From: Phoenix dactylifera | Lineage: Eukaryota; Streptophyta; Magnoliopsida; Arecales; Arecaceae | Direction of reading: 5' to 3' | Assembly: GCF_009389715.1 (NCBI RefSeq) | Contig: NC_052396.1 | Coordinates: forward strand, 17,080,631-17,144,630 | Length of the DNA stretch: 64,000 nucleotides | Shown: one piece after another, positions 47,959 to 60,400 of the stretch | How the letters are laid out: each line of letters begins with the position of its first letter | Numbering within the stretch: position 1 is the first letter of the stretch | Program-made: the position numbers and the translations under genes | The notes under the pieces: model-generated | Told to the model about the DNA's origin: nothing | Database searches by the model: none | The model's input: the letters and a program-made list of their open reading frames with translations, nothing else

Positions 47959-49919
47959 TAAACTCCTTACTCATGTATAACTAAGAAGGCTAATTGGCTT
48001 GCCAAATTTTTCTAGTAGGGCAAGTGCTTTTCAAGAGTCACACATTTTGTTAAACTTGGCATATATAATTATGGTACACCTGTCCTTGCTCCTAATAATG
48101 AATGGATATGTGAGGGTGTATAAGGTGTAGTTTCATCTTTGTCTTCTCAATACACCTTATTTTAAATCCACAATCTTTATCTCCCCTTCCTCGCATCTGA
48201 GATTTTGTCTTTTCTCAACGGGCATCAAATATAGGCTAGATCTGGTAACAAAGTGGAAATACACTCCTACAATAACTATTTCAAGTAGCATGATATCGTT
48301 TGGAGGTCGGTTGCATTGGACCCTGTATTACCTTTACATGTTGATGACTTTGTATTGTGATATCCTGCTTTTGTTGAATTGCATATTTATTATTTCTTCT
48401 ACAATGCTTTAATAAATTACTCTCAAAGTGATTAAAAAAATTATGAAAGAAACCTGGAGTTGTCCATCCAAAGTTGATACCGTTCATGATTCTTAAGATT
48501 CATGCCGAGCATGCACTTGCTTTGATACCATGGCCTCAGTCCTACACATCCAAGGCCAATTTGTTTGGCTGAGAAAACCTTGACTTAGATATTCCTTCTG
48601 AGATATGATGGTCCTCCTGCATTCAACTGCAGCTAGGGTGGAAGAGCATATAACATTTGAAGCAATCAGAATATGGCCTATCTGCTTTCAATTTCTTATT
48701 GCATGACTTAAATTGAAAAGCTGAGATTTTATTATTTCTGTTACATTTTTTTTTTTGCAAATAACATATGGCACAATTTGCAAATAGCTACCATTTTTCA
48801 AATAAAATTTACTTTTCACAGCTTTTTTCTTTGATTTTTCCCCTTTAAAAGAGATGAAATATAAATTCTTATTAATCCAATGAATGGTGATGGAAAAAAA
48901 CACATCTATTTTTTAATTAATATTGAAGACTTTTCATTTTAATATTGCTATGACAGCCATCATAATAATGATTATCCTAATACTAATTTTTAAATAGTTG
49001 TTCCAAGACAAATAAAGCTCGTTCACTAACTACTTTAATGAGCAAAAATAGTTTCAGTGCAGGTGCGTTATAACAAAATAATGTCATTATTGAAACCTTG
49101 CTTCCAATCAAAATTTTGAGCAGAGTACCTCTTACCATGAATGCCCATGTACAATGTTTCGACCATCTCCATTAAATCATAGCACAACTAAATCGGAGAA
49201 CCAACGCAAGGGAAAGATAGAAGTTTCAGCGAGCTGTTCCATATAGTGTGATGGTGTACTGCACTTTAAAATCTGCACATGTTACACCAGTCTAAAGCAA
49301 TATTTAGAAAAATACCACTATAACATCATACAGAATGCCCACCAAAATCATTCTTAACTGATGGTTATAAGAACCATTATTGCCTGCAGCTCCAAGGACA
49401 AAAATTCTTATGTTATAAAATAATAGCAGGCTGCTATTTATCATTATAATATATAAAAAAAAACACCTCTATTTCCTTAAATCTTTGAGCAAGGAAAAAT
49501 GCTTTTAACTATTAATGAAATAAAAAACATTCTTAATCTAGCTCAAAAAATTGAATAATTAAAATGTTAATTTACTGATCGAATTGGTGCAGATGGTAAA
49601 TAATCGGTTGTTGCAATATGCCTTGGGGATGAAAGTTCAAACCATCTTTTGGTAGGCCATATCATCAACCTCCCATGTTGCAAATACAGCTTCGGCGAAT
49701 AAGGATGGATGAAACAGTGCACTTATTGGATCTTGCTTTATAAGCAAGGCATAAAACTTGAAACATTTTATTCAGGACATGTTCGATGCCCCAAAAACTC
49801 CATCAGAACCGATAGGCTAAAACATGTATTGAAAACGGCATGAAAAGTACCAAACTGCAAGTAAAAAACACTTCACAGACAAGATCTAATCAATAAATCA
49901 ATTAAATACCCAATAGCAG
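47959..49919. other. Non-coding spacer
   Basis: AT-rich, no supported gene. Short open frames lack motifs. Confidence 0.5.
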
Positions 49920-50218
49920 TGTAACAACCCTAAACCTCACCTAGAAAAACTAGCTAGAAAATATTATTTAGATTTCTTTGCTCTATATAAGTATTCAAGA
50001 TCCACCCAATATACATGCCCGTACAAATCCTCACATACTTCTATCTAAATCATAGCATTCTCACTTGGCTAAATATCCAAATTAATTCAAATCTAATTAC
50101 AAGTACTATTAATCTAATCACAAACACTACGATTAGTTTATAGTCAACTCAAATAGACCCATGATGCAGTATCCCTCGATCCACATGGACCATGAACTAG
50201 ATTAGCTCTAATACTACA
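49920..50218 (-). repeat. LTR-retrotransposon relic: LTR piece plus leader with degenerate primer-binding site
   Basis: Starts TGTAACAACCCTAAACCTCA with the family's CTCTATATAAGTATTCAAGA word. Its right part ends GCTCTAATACTA (50205-50216) just before the next TGTAAC copy. Read on the minus strand this is TAGTATTAGAGC, matching the plant tRNA-iMet primer site TGGTATCAGAGC at 10 of 12 bases. So the boundary at 50219 is an LTR end followed by a decayed primer site, in minus orientation. Confidence 0.6.
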
Positions 50219-50370
50219 TGTAACGATGCAGGACCTTACCCAAAAAATTAGTTAAAAAGTATTATTTTGATTCTTGAGCTCTGTATAAGTATCCGAAATT
50301 TATTCAGTATACAACGAATATGGGACTAAACATATGTCCGTACGATTCCTCACAAACAATATAATTAGTA
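50219..50370 (-). repeat. TGTAAC-type LTR end adjoining the primer site
   Basis: Begins TGTAACGATGCAGGACCTTA and repeats the family pattern (CTCTGTATAAGTATCCGAAA). Similarity to the other copies fades after about 150 bp, so the LTR is partial. Confidence 0.55.
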
Positions 50371-53300
50371 CATATTGTCCAAGGAAATTAAGGCATCACA
50401 TATGAAGTGCCAAGAGTGGCATAATAAATTGTAAGGACTGCACTTCTGTAATTCATAAACAAGCCAATTTTTTGGATATCTAATTGTAAAAGAAAGCTAA
50501 GCGTAGCAAGTCAAACATCCATGTTCATGAATGCACCAAGTACATGATTACAAAGTTTTAAATTGGCTACACCAAGATTAACTCAAATGGTTGACAATAT
50601 CAGTGTCTTAAGCTTCCATTAGCCAACAATAGGCAGTGATACAAGAAACAAAGACTGGTCATAAAGCAAAACACACCCATACAATTTACATCACCAACCA
50701 TATAACTAGAAAGTTCAATTATAGACAAAAGATTTCTGCCACTTCCCGCTACTGCAATCCAGATGCTAAGTATGTTGCCACCAAGTCTGACAACCTGAAC
50801 CTTGGGATATATAAGTAGTCACAGAGCTCAAAAAAATGAAATCTAAACTACAGAGCAATTTCATAATTTCATGTACCTGCTACATGCGTTAAAAACCAAA
50901 AAAAAATGCAAGCATGACATCCTTTTTCCAGAAAAAAGTAGTCAGAGATAATAAACCTCATCAATTGCAAAATGTAGCACATAATATTAACTAGAGAAAT
51001 CTTCTAGAGAACTTCTATGTGAAGCAAAACGACATATAAGTATATGTTACAACAGAAAGCATAAAATGCCAAGACCTAAAGTTGAATTACTGCAAATCAT
51101 AAATCATGTCAACACAAGATTTCACAAGAAAGAGAAATTAGATAACCTGAATCCTAGTTTTGTATTTCTTGAGTATATTCTAGAATCAGCATAAGAATCT
51201 TTAAGTTACGGAAAAATTAAAGCATTCACACAAAACGGACCCTCACTCCTACAGCTCAGCGTATCATGAAACTCATTGTCAATATCAAGTCTGGGATAAC
51301 TGAATTCCAATTCCACTCGCATCCCAACTTGAGGTCAACAAACTGCAATAGTGTTGATGTTCCAATCAGTGATAATTTTATCTGAAAAAGCATCAAACAT
51401 CAAATTTTTTTATGTCGTTGAGACCAGAAAAGGCATATGCAAAGTTTAGATTTTCCTACATATAAAAAACACTATTCAGGTCAAAAGAAAACCATATGCC
51501 TTCATTGTCAAAGACTACTTGCAGCCAATTCCATAACAGCATCTAGCCACATGATTCCTTTTTTAATGTACCCCAAGTCAGGTTTTCCCTTTCTCAAATC
51601 ATGCTCCTCTCTTCCTCCTATCTCTAAAAGCTATTCATCACAAGCAATATAGAAGCAAGAAATGTTTGAAATGAAAATTTTGGTTCAGTTTTGCTACAAC
51701 AAGACCAATATAATAATGGTACCTTACATAACAAAATAGAAAAGCAAAAGATAGTAATGTTATCTTTTTTTTTTTTTAAGGAAATGCTGTCTATCAGTAT
51801 ATAATATCCTTTGGGGAGAGTCTTCAACTTACAATACATGAAATCAGCATCTTATTGAGTTGGTCATCTTCCAACTACAAACTAAAAGACTTTTGAAACA
51901 TATAACATTCAACTGATTTATCAGTCAAAACACAAAATGCAAGGATCTTAAAGTTTTCAGGTTATCTCTGCACAAAATTAAACTATTGTCAGCATGGACA
52001 AGTTGGTCCTATTTCTGCTTTATAGAATCTAAATAATAACTTCAGTCAGTCATCTTTTTACCTAAGTTCCATAAACTTTGGTAACTAGATCAGAAGAGAA
52101 TGCATATGCTGCCCTGCTGTTTATCCGTCTATAGCATGTAAAGAATAATTTTTAACCAGCTTCAGATTGTCAACACACCTATAACAAATGATAATATTGC
52201 CACCACATCTCAGATAAGCAACCAGTGGCACCTCATATCAGATTCTGGAACCCCAAAATTGGCCCGGTCTTGTCTTACAACAATTAATAAGGATTTCTTT
52301 AACTGTTTATAGAAAAGAAGAGCTGGGGTTTTCCATTGCTTCAATCCTTAAAAAAATCTAAGGGGAAAAGAAAATTTTACATGAATCCTTACTTTATAAT
52401 GCAAACATTCTAATCAATAGAAAATATAGACTCAACAATCTTATAAATTTTCAATTATATTTTATGCTAAAAGGCAACCACAAAGCACCTGTCCAACTCT
52501 CTCCATCATAGTTTTAACTTGCCACCCAAAGCACCACCATTCAGATGATAAAATAAAAAAGTCAGTTATTCTACTCCAGTATTTATCCAATAATATCATG
52601 ACACTATCCTACCTCATCGGCAACAGCTTTGATCCAAAATGGTTATCCAAACACAAGAATTCATTCCACTACCTACCATTAGCTCAAAAAAGGACATAAA
52701 AAATCCGTTCCAAAATCATTGAAAAAATTCAAAACTTCAAAGGCTGCTCTGATTCTTGTTCACCAACAGCCACAATAATTCATTGTCCCACAAATTGGAT
52801 TAAAATCTGTCAATATCCCCCTCATGATGAGGGGTAAAATAAACTATGAGATAGCTAGTTATTTATGTATTTATCTAGTTATTTATGTACTTCCTTTGAC
52901 TTGAGATTCAGCCCCCACATTACCAATCTATATGCAATTTTGTCATAAACAAACATCTTAATTTTCAAACTTTTTTTGAGTCTAAAATTTGATCAAATAC
53001 TAATAGAATAGCAAATAATTTAACAATTTCAGACTCTTGTATCTCACATTTGCTAGTTCCAAGAAAAGGTATAATATCATATCTCCCATTTGCTAGTTCC
53101 AAATATAAATATGTATTTATACAAGGTTTTTTTGCATATCAAGCCCAAGATTTTATCAAAAATACATGTAACAACTCTCCTTGTCCTTATTCACAAATTG
53201 ATCTAGATACTGTTAATTTAATTTGTAAAGCCTCCATCTCCAATTAACATGGACCCTAGTTAACCAGAACTGGTGAATGATGATCCTATCCCTGGTTACT

Positions 53301-53469
53301 CGCAACGAGGGTCCATGAACAATAAAAGAGACCCATCCCCTTGTCACATAAACCCGTTTCCCCTCTCTAGGGTTTGTTGAACATTGCGATCATTTTTTTC
53401 CTATTGAGATTTCAACCAAATTGATTTCTTTGAGTTCTTCATTCAATCATAATCCAGAAATACATCCCT
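50371..53469. other. Non-coding spacer left of the LINE
   Basis: AT-rich with no supported gene. Several short open frames (60-70 codons) carry no domain. Confidence 0.5.
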
Positions 53470-53484
53470 AAAAATGTCCCATCT
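53470..53484 (+). repeat. LINE target-site duplication, left copy
   Basis: AAAAATGTCCCATCT, identical to 57393-57407. It fixes the insertion boundaries exactly. Confidence 0.95.
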
Positions 53485-53510
53485 GAGGCTGACTATGTGG
53501 ACTGTGATCC

Positions 53511-55610
53511 ATGATGATCTTGGCTTGGAATTGTAGGGGGGTGGCTAAGCCGTCCTTCATGTCCTCCTTTAAGAGATTAGTACAGCTCCATTGCCCGGAG
53601 ATCTGTTTCCTATGCGAGACTCGATTATCTGGTGAGGGGCTTAGTCGTGTTAGGCGTCGCTTGGATAGGGAGTGGGCTACCTATGCAGTTGACTCCCGAG
53701 GGTTATCAGGAGGCATGTTGGTCTTGTGGAGGCGAGGGGTGGCGACGATGGATATTTTCCACAATTGCTCCCAGCAGGTAGTTATGGTAGTATCGAAACC
53801 AGGAGCTCCTCCGTGGGTACTCTGTGGTGTGTATGCGAGTACGGATCACAGGGCTCGGAGAGTCCTCTGGCAGGAGATTACTAACCTCATCACCCAGGGC
53901 ATCCCGACGGTTGTGGTCGGTGACTTTAATTGCATCCAGGGTGAGAACGAGAAGCGGGGTGGTGCTGCCTACACTGACAGATTGGACAGGAGGGAGTTTC
54001 GGGACTTTGTCTTGCGGAATGGCCTGGTAGACCTTGGTTTCTCAGGATCTAAGTTTACTTGGTGCAATAATCAGTCAGGCAGTGCCAGAGTCTGGGAGCG
54101 CCTAGATAGGGCCTTTGCATCCCCAGATTGGATTCTCCGTTTTCCTACCTGTCAGGTCAGTCACCTTCCTCGGATTGCCTCTGACCATTGCCCCCTGCTT
54201 CTATCCACATCGTCGGTTCGCGCCCATCATAGCCCCTTCCGTTTTGAGAAGGTTTGGCTATCATACCCTCAGTCGTGGGATGTCGTCCGCGATGCGTGGC
54301 GCACCCCAGTACGTGGCGATGCCATGCAGGCGGTCTCGCGCCGATTGGAATTGACTAAAAGGCGTTTACGCCGATGGAATCGTGAGGTCGTGGGTAACAT
54401 CTTCCGGCGTTTGGAAGGGGTTGAGTCTTCGATTGCTGAGTTACAGAGGAAGGAAGACCTAGGAGGGGCGCTCATGGAGGACGATATGTCTGACCTTCGG
54501 GGGTTGCTAGCGACTCATCACTCGTTGCTGCGGCAGCACGAGATCTTCTGGCGACAGAAATCCCGTGTGCAATGGGTGAGAGAGGGTGATCGCAACACTA
54601 GGTTCTTCCATCGGTCGACGATTATTCGGCGGCAGCGGAGTTTGATTCATTCCCTGCGAGATGAGACGGGCCATCGGGTAGAGGGCGAGCAGACGGTTCG
54701 GCAGACCCTCTTTGACTTTTTCCGAGCCAGATGGACGGAGGACGACGAGGCTAGTCACAGTGACCGCCCTCTGAGGGTGGACAGGGGTATTGGCGATGAT
54801 GAGAGGGCTTCCTTGATTCGACCGGTATTAGCACAAGAGGTACAGGAGGCAGTTTGGGCGCTGGCTACTGACAAGGCTCCAGGGCCCGATGGTTTTCCTC
54901 CCTTTTTCTTTCGGAAGTACTGGGGCATTATCCACCGAGGTGTGGTGGAGGCTATCCAGTGTTTTTTCGTTCAGGCCGCGATGCCCGAGGACTGGAAGGC
55001 CACATTCATCACGCTTATACCAAAGCGTCAGGATGCGGTTGAGCCCAGTCACTTCAGGCCTATTAGCTTGTGCACAACCTTGTATAAGGTTGTGGCAAAA
55101 ATTATGGTGGGCAGAATGAAGCCCCTTTTACCTGGTATTATCAGCTATGAGCAGGGGGCATTTGTAGCTGGTAGGAACATTTCACATAATATTTTGTTGG
55201 CTCAGGAAATGATGTGGGATCTCCAAAGAGCACCGAAAAGGCGCAGCTTGATGGCCATCAAGCTGGATATGGAGAGGGCTTACGACAGGATCAAGTGGAG
55301 CTTTCTCGAGCGAGCACTGGTGGCGTACGGTTTCCACAGGCGATGGATTGGATGGATCATGGGGTGCATCCGGGGACCAAAGTTTTCTATCTTGATCAAT
55401 GGCACACCCACACTATTCTTCGAGTCCACCTTGGGATTGCGGCAGGGATGTCCTTTATCCCCATATTTGTTTATTATTTGTGCTGATATCTTATCACGGA
55501 CCCTACAGCAGGACCTCTCTCTTTCCCTGTCCTTCCTTCCCTGTGCACCTCGCTCACCCCGTCCCTTTCATCACCCGCGGGGGGATGGACAGCATCCTCT
55601 CTATCCATGA
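53511..55610 (+). pseudogene. LINE ORF2 part 1: endonuclease and reverse transcriptase N-terminal half
   Basis: An APE-type endonuclease (about 1-235) followed by a linker and the fingers/palm of the reverse transcriptase up to motif B (RQGCPLSPYLF). The last 30 residues (from about 55510) are filler sequence, rich in Ser, Pro and Leu, not LINE-derived. The first-strand synthesis site (motif C Asp-Asp) is absent, so no active reverse transcriptase can be made. Confidence 0.92.
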
Positions 55611-57364
55611 TGGGGAGACTGACTTTGATTAGATCAGTATTGGGTTCCATACCATTGTACCTCATGGCTCACACTGTGATACCAAAGATGACTCTGTTGA
55701 GGATCGAGCGTCTTCTGCGGAGTTTCTTGTGGGGATCACACGGTGGGGGCCATGGCGTGCATCTGGTGGCTTGGGAGCAGGTTTGCCGTCCTACCAGTGA
55801 GGGTGGCCTAGGGGTGCAGTCGTTGATGGGGAGGCGCGAGGTTCTCATTGCCCGGCATGCGGTTCGATTCTTGCTTGAGCCACACAGCCTATGGAGTCAG
55901 GTGATGGCAGCTAGATATGGCTGTGGGGGCCTAGAGGGAGTAGGGCGGGGTCGCCGAGTCTCTTTCATGTGGCGCGAGATTGGGAGGTATCTGCTGACTG
56001 CATCAGCGAACACCAGATGGCTGATGGGTGACGGCAGGAGCATTGATGTGACCAGTGAGCCGTGGGTGGACACCCTCCCATTGGGGAGGTGGCCGACCAT
56101 GGTTAGCATAGAGGCAGCAGAGGGACTACGGGTTTGCGACCTTCTGGCGGCAGGTGGAGCAGAGTGGGATGATGCTAGACTTCGACAGCTATTTGGGGTA
56201 CATCTAGCAGCGAGGATCCGGTCCATCCCGTTACCAGGATGTGCAGGATCGGATGTCAGGGTATGGGGCACCTCGAGCCGGGCCAGGGTCAGGTTGGGAG
56301 ACCTCACCCGGGTCATTCAGCCAGAGCAGGATAGGGGGCCGGATGGTGATTGGATCTGGAGGTACGGCCTCCACCCGCGGGTAGCCCTCTTTTTATGGAA
56401 AGTTTTCTGGGACCGCCTGCCGACGAGAGCAGCACTGAGTAGGTGTGGATGGGGGATCCCCGCGGAGTGTGGGACATGCGGGGCCGTGGAGTCAGTGGAT
56501 CATGTGCTCTTCCACTGTATATGGGCGAGGCTCACATGGCAGTGGGCCGAGGTCCCGCAGGAGGCTCGGAGTGAGCGACTACAGTTTCTTCACACGATGC
56601 GGCAGTGGCTAGCCAGCACGAGGACGAGTCAGGAGGCCATTAGAGCGACTTGCACAGTGTATCAGATTTGGCTGGCAAGAAACGCTCGGACCCTCGGTGA
56701 CCGCAGGGTGTCACCACGATTTGCTGCGGAGCATGCTCGTGTACAGGCTTCAGAGATCATGCCCACCCACTCTTCAGATAGGCCTTTGACAGCTCAGGGC
56801 ACCTGGGGCCCCCCTTCTGCTTCGGCAGCTCATCAGATGGTGTTTTTCACCTGGGAGCCCCCACCCCCAAGCTTCCTCAAGGTTAATTTTGATGGGTCGG
56901 TGCTGGATGGTGGCACGCGGGGCGGTGCAGGCTTTATCATACGAGACCCGCATTCCAGGGTAGTGGCAGCAGGTGGCTGCCAGTTGTTTGACATATCAGT
57001 TCCGGAGGCAGAGCTTCGAGCTGCCTGGGCGGGTGTGCGCCATGCGAGGATGGTCCTGCAGGCTAGCTCGATCATTTTGGAGGGTGACTCGGCCACGGTC
57101 ATCAGATGGATCCAGAGGGGGGAGACGGCTGATGGTACAGACCACCCCTTGATTCGTGATATACGGATGATGATGGGAGATGGGAGGGCTTTTTTGGTTA
57201 AGCATGTATTTAGGGAAGCTAATGGGGCAGCCGACTGAGTGGCGACCTATGCGGCCCACCACTCAGGGTACACTCTGTGGGGAGGAGAGGGGGAGCTTCC
57301 ACAGGCTCTTCGTGAGTTGTTGTATTTTGACTTTCTTGGATGTATTCGTACACGTATTGTATGA
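55582..57364 (+). pseudogene. LINE ORF2 part 2: RT thumb, zinc region and RNase H
   Basis: Open from about 55540, with LINE homology from 55582. Contains SMMGRLTLIRSVLGSIPLYL (RT thumb start), GLGVQSL, a W-IWRYGLHPRVALFLWK region with DRLPT, the zinc-binding Cys/His cluster, and RNase H. All four expected acidic residues are visible (Asp in NFDGS, Glu in AELRAA, Asp in GDSA, Asp in EANGAAD). A single TGA at 57236-57238 follows the last Asp. The next 41 codons (VATYAAHHSGYTLWGG...) are the natural C-terminus, ending at a TGA at 57362-57364. Confidence 0.9.
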
Positions 57365-57392
57365 AATATCCGTTTTCAGCAAAAAAAAAATA

Positions 57393-57407
57393 AAAAATGT
57401 CCCATCT
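57393..57407 (+). repeat. LINE target-site duplication, right copy
   Basis: AAAAATGTCCCATCT directly follows the poly-A tract at 57381-57392. Confidence 0.95.
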
Positions 57408-60400
57408 TGATCATAGAAACACATCCCCATAAATGTCCACCAAACAACCCAGCAAATGGCTCCAGTAGAACATAGCAAGGCAAGCTAAAACCCTTGGAAA
57501 TAAAAAGGATAAAAAAATGAAAGGAAAAGAAAATAGGTAAAGTGCCCAATTCTTGCCAACATCGAGCCCAAGAAAATCAAAATTTGGTTCCAAAACTGCA
57601 GGTAAAGAATGAACCCAATTCTTGCAATTGCTCAGGATACCCTCTTTTAGCTTCTAGGTCTATTTAAGCCAAAGTACAGTAGAGTAGCTTGATTTGGTGA
57701 AGAAAAATAGTTTCTTTTCAGATTTTTATCTCAATATTGTGTTGGCTTGAGTTTTTCCATGAGAACAACAGCAATTTTGTCCTCTTAAGTTGCAACGGTC
57801 CCATCAGACATCGAAAAAAAATGATCATCCACCATTCCATTAATCAATATAACCTAAGCTTCTTTATGCAAAAAAAGTTGATATTTCCTAGGTCAATTTG
57901 CAAATAGGTATAAAGGGAGGTATTGCATATAATTTCAATAAATCTTGGATGTGATATGCAAAAAAACCCATTTATGTCTGTGTGAGAGAGAGAACTAAAG
58001 CCTTCCTAGGTGCATCTACCAAGTTAATGCTTACAATTAAACAAAAGCAACCAAAGCATTTAGGTGCCCTTAATTCCACTTCCCCACCACGAGAAAAACT
58101 TCAAACTATAAATCAAAATATCCAATCTAACAATAAACCAACCCAGATGATAACCCTTTTCTTTCACCCTAGCCCATTAACTAGTTAAGCATATGCATTG
58201 TTTCAAACAACAAACACAATCTCGTAGATTGGCATTCCCACCTTATTTGTATCACCACAGAGAACGAACAAGTTTACCTCAGACAATGTGAGAAATAACT
58301 GATGTATTCTTCCCTACCATATTTAATAAAACCATAGTCCTGTCACTGTGTGCATAGGGTGTACTCAGAAACACTAGGTATCAGCATGTACTCTATCTAT
58401 ATCATATAGAATTTAAACATAAATAATTTAAAGTCAAGAAACGATACTATCAGAGAAGGCCAATGATCCAAAAGCAATAATTAGAGGAAAGGTCTCCAAG
58501 TCAACAAGAAATCACTAACTATAACAGCCTCAACATGCACACAGCAACATCAGATATCAAACAGTTAAAGAATGTATGTTTTTGAATAACTATGGACTAT
58601 ATTGTACATACATGGAGATCAATTTGCACAAATATACAATAGACACTATATAACTAAAATTTATCATTGTAGTAAACAACAGTGAAAAAGAATTAATATG
58701 TTATATTATTCTACTTCAAGGATGCTATATCATCACATGCAACTAATTATGAACCAGGCATTCTTAGAACCTAAAGAAAATTTTCACCTTTTTTTCAGAT
58801 TCTAACTGCAAAATTTAGTTGCATAACCATGTTGGCATATAAATATGCATTCAATTTCCAAAAAAGCTATCAAGATATTGCATACATTGTCAGTATGTAT
58901 AGAATAATTTTAGGATTTATTTGGTTGATAAGAAATTAAAAAAGAAAATAAATTTTGTTAAACAGAAAACTTCTTTTGCACAATTCTATACCAAAAGGGA
59001 ACTTCAGGAATAAGGTGAAAAAAGAATTCCAAAGGGGCATAATTTCTTCTCCAAAATGTAACAATTTTGAGAGAAAACAACAAGAAAATAAGTAATTTGA
59101 GCTAACTTATCCCCATCTTATATTTTCTTAATTCAGCCAAAAGTGAAAAAACTCCTAATTTTCCTTTATTTTTTTCTTCTGCTGATTTACTCTTTCCCTT
59201 TGTTCATTTTATCAGCAACCAAACAGTGCATTAACAATCCAGAGAAAAAGTTAACCACATCATATTGACTAAACTGAATTGTTCTATCCATAAAGTACTC
59301 AGACAACAATTCAGTAAAGGCATGCTGCAACCCACAACTACCAGTACCGTCTAAGTGTGACAATTCCATACAAGATTACTCTTTACATTTGTTGATTTCA
59401 TTATCAGCTGTGATCTCGTATTCTAAATTACAACTTCTAAATTTCACTATTTAAATTGAGTTGACAGAGTCAGTCTGCCCAAAAAAGTTATGTCTTTCCC
59501 CATAGAAATATGCAATATAACTTCAAATTGCTGTCTTAATTTAGGATATCTATATCCGATCCAGTAACGCAAAGTCCACTTCGATCTTGACAACTTTTAA
59601 GTACTTCTGAGTTAACTGATTCTTATGTAGCCCAATCAGGTCTGTTAAGATACAGCTCCATCTCTATGGTTAAACCTACATGGTTGTCCTACAAGGTGAC
59701 CTCCTCATATGCTAAGATCTTCAACATTTAAAACAACTGATTGACGAGATGAATCATTTGACAAGTTACTGAGTCACTAGACCATATGAAAGTAACCACA
59801 TGGAAGTCCATCATCTTTACTAATAAGACTTCATATCAATTCATTATAAATATTAGCACCATCTTAGCCTAGGTCTTGATAATCCTCCATTCCTTTATCC
59901 TCATAGTTGAAATCTAAATAAAGCATGCGTGCTACATGGAGCACAAAGCATCACACAAATAACAGCTGGTGTTTCAAAGCTTCTTGGTTATGGATGAGTT
60001 GTCGTTGCTTATTACATCAGATCATGAATGGCAGAAGCATGCAAAGATAAGGTTCACGAAGCTCCATGTATCATTATTGGTAGCAGAAAATCTTATGCAA
60101 CTCTTTATCTAAAGATTCAACCAAAAAAAGGAAATATGTGATGCATGTTTCAAAAGTATCACACTTTCATTCAAAACATTGGTCAGCATGCACAACTTAA
60201 AGAGATTCACCAGCATCCCAGCTTCACATCAATGTTGGGCATCGATATTAAATTACACTTGAAATTACCTCCAGAGGAAACAAAACTAGAGAAACATCGA
60301 ATCTAACATGAAAAATCACATCTATCAAACCCATCATATCGCCAATCATGTCTTGGAAAGAGCATTCTAAGTCAGAGACCTCAACATGTTGAAGCAGATC

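Larger units (their letters stand above)
53485..57392 (+). mobile_element. Plant L1-type LINE with RNase H domain, 5'-truncated, internally deleted
   Basis: Bounded by perfect 15-bp target duplications and ending in a poly-A tract. The first reading frame (53511-55610) starts at the endonuclease: AWNCRG with Asn7, CET with Glu36, GDFN with Asp138, SDH at 225-226. It then enters the reverse transcriptase (KAPGPDGFPP, IKLDMERAYDRI motif A, GLRQGCPLSPYLF). After FIICADILSRTLQQ, homology stops. About 75 bases of C/T-rich filler follow, and LINE homology resumes in another frame at about 55582 (GWTASSLSMMGRLTLIR). The catalytic FADD/YADD motif C region between is gone. The second frame (to 57238) holds the Cys/His zinc region (ECGTCGAVESVDHVLFHC) and an RNase H domain (VNFDGS, AELRAA, GDSATV, EANGAAD). 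The TGA at 57236 interrupts a frame that otherwise continues to 57364. No ORF1 (gag) is present. It cannot move by itself. Confidence 0.93.

Noticed and set aside
55474-55665. Minus-strand frame across the LINE deletion junction
   Set aside because: It has no homology and spans filler and antisense LINE sequence.
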